Assembly: GCA_949316235.1 (NCBI GenBank)
Contig: OX438755.1
Coordinates: 21,971,151-22,035,150 of the forward strand
DNA length: 64,000 nucleotides
Direction: 5' to 3'
Source: Oegoconia quadripuncta
Taxonomy: Eukaryota > Arthropoda > Insecta > Lepidoptera > Autostichidae
A program made the translations under genes and the position numbers. The notes below the pieces were generated by a model. The model was not told the origin of the DNA. It saw only the letters and a program-made list of their open reading frames with translations, and did no database searches. How positions within the stretch are numbered: position 1 is the stretch's first letter; each line of letters starts with the position of its first letter. Shown here one piece after another: positions 63,663 to 64,000 of this stretch.

Positions 63663-64000
63663 GTATTCGTTTGTTCGATAACTTTTACAGTGACTTCAGT
63701 AACTTTCAGGACATTTCATGATCCCAAGTTCATCTACGACATCCATACCCACAGTATCGAGCTTATAAAGCCTTAGGATTCATCAAGCGCTGTTCAAAGA
63801 GTTTCAATCGCTAAATCTTACAACCAACACTGAAAACAATGCAACTTGGAATATGCTACACAAATATGGAATCAGACGTTTAACTCTACATCACACTTAG
63901 TGAGAGTGTTCAGCGCAAGTTTATTCGGTACTTGTGTTATCGAAACAGAGATCCCTCCAGTTTCGACGACTACCTGGCCTTGTGTAGGAAACATCACTTG
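63663..64000. other. mGluR intron 9 start; no exon seen
   Basis: AT-rich sequence after the GTATTC donor; the next coding exon is not in the window. Confidence 0.6.

Overview
The window is insect nuclear DNA, most likely from a moth or butterfly. The evidence is spliced genes with GT-AG introns, a BEL/Pao LTR retrotransposon, a mariner transposon, tRNA-derived SINEs, decayed non-LTR retrotransposons and an insect-type metabotropic glutamate receptor gene. There are no operons, CRISPR arrays or rRNA genes. Family names come from recognising motifs by eye; no database search was run.

Two host genes can be reconstructed. (1) On the minus strand, a DLEC1-like gene (ASH/MSP-type beta-sandwich repeats, an axonemal protein family) starts at 50733 and runs left out of the window's useful sequence. 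I resolve 25 exons, down to 3754, whose splice phases all agree: 3,876 coding bases, 1,292 codons, no internal stop. The C-terminal part is not found. (2) On the plus strand, a metabotropic glutamate receptor gene starts at 57512. Nine phase-consistent exons (1,642 coding bases, about 547 codons) cover the signal peptide and most of the ligand-binding domain; the cysteine-rich and seven-helix parts lie beyond 64000. The two genes are transcribed away from each other, with about 6.8 kb between their start codons holding an intact mariner element and SINEs.

Most host exons are extremely GC-rich and sit in AT-rich, repeat-laden introns. The most striking feature is seven tandem arrays (near 2.8-3.8, 6.2-8.5, 20-21.2, 39.1-39.9, 42.8-43.7, 45.4-45.9 and 58.2-59.5 kb). 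Each is built from one end of a real coding exon, its splice site and adjoining intron, copied from 6 to about 19 times. Six arrays duplicate a 5' splice site of the DLEC1-like gene and one duplicates a 3' splice site of the receptor gene. In all seven the intact, unique exon lies at the high-coordinate end. Long ORFs crossing these arrays are low-complexity artefacts.

Mobile DNA fills the intron between exons 17 and 18 of the DLEC1-like gene. A complete BEL/Pao element (24114-31591, 412-bp LTRs that look identical, 5-bp target duplication, one 1,717-codon gag-pol ORF) is inserted inside a second, minus-strand LTR element (23301-34278, 218-bp LTRs that look identical, 4-bp target duplication, no recognisable coding capacity). 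Other elements include an intact mariner (52062-53343), a foldback element with 268-bp arms (12118-12973), several SINE copies, a solo LTR and fragments of at least two kinds of non-LTR retrotransposon.
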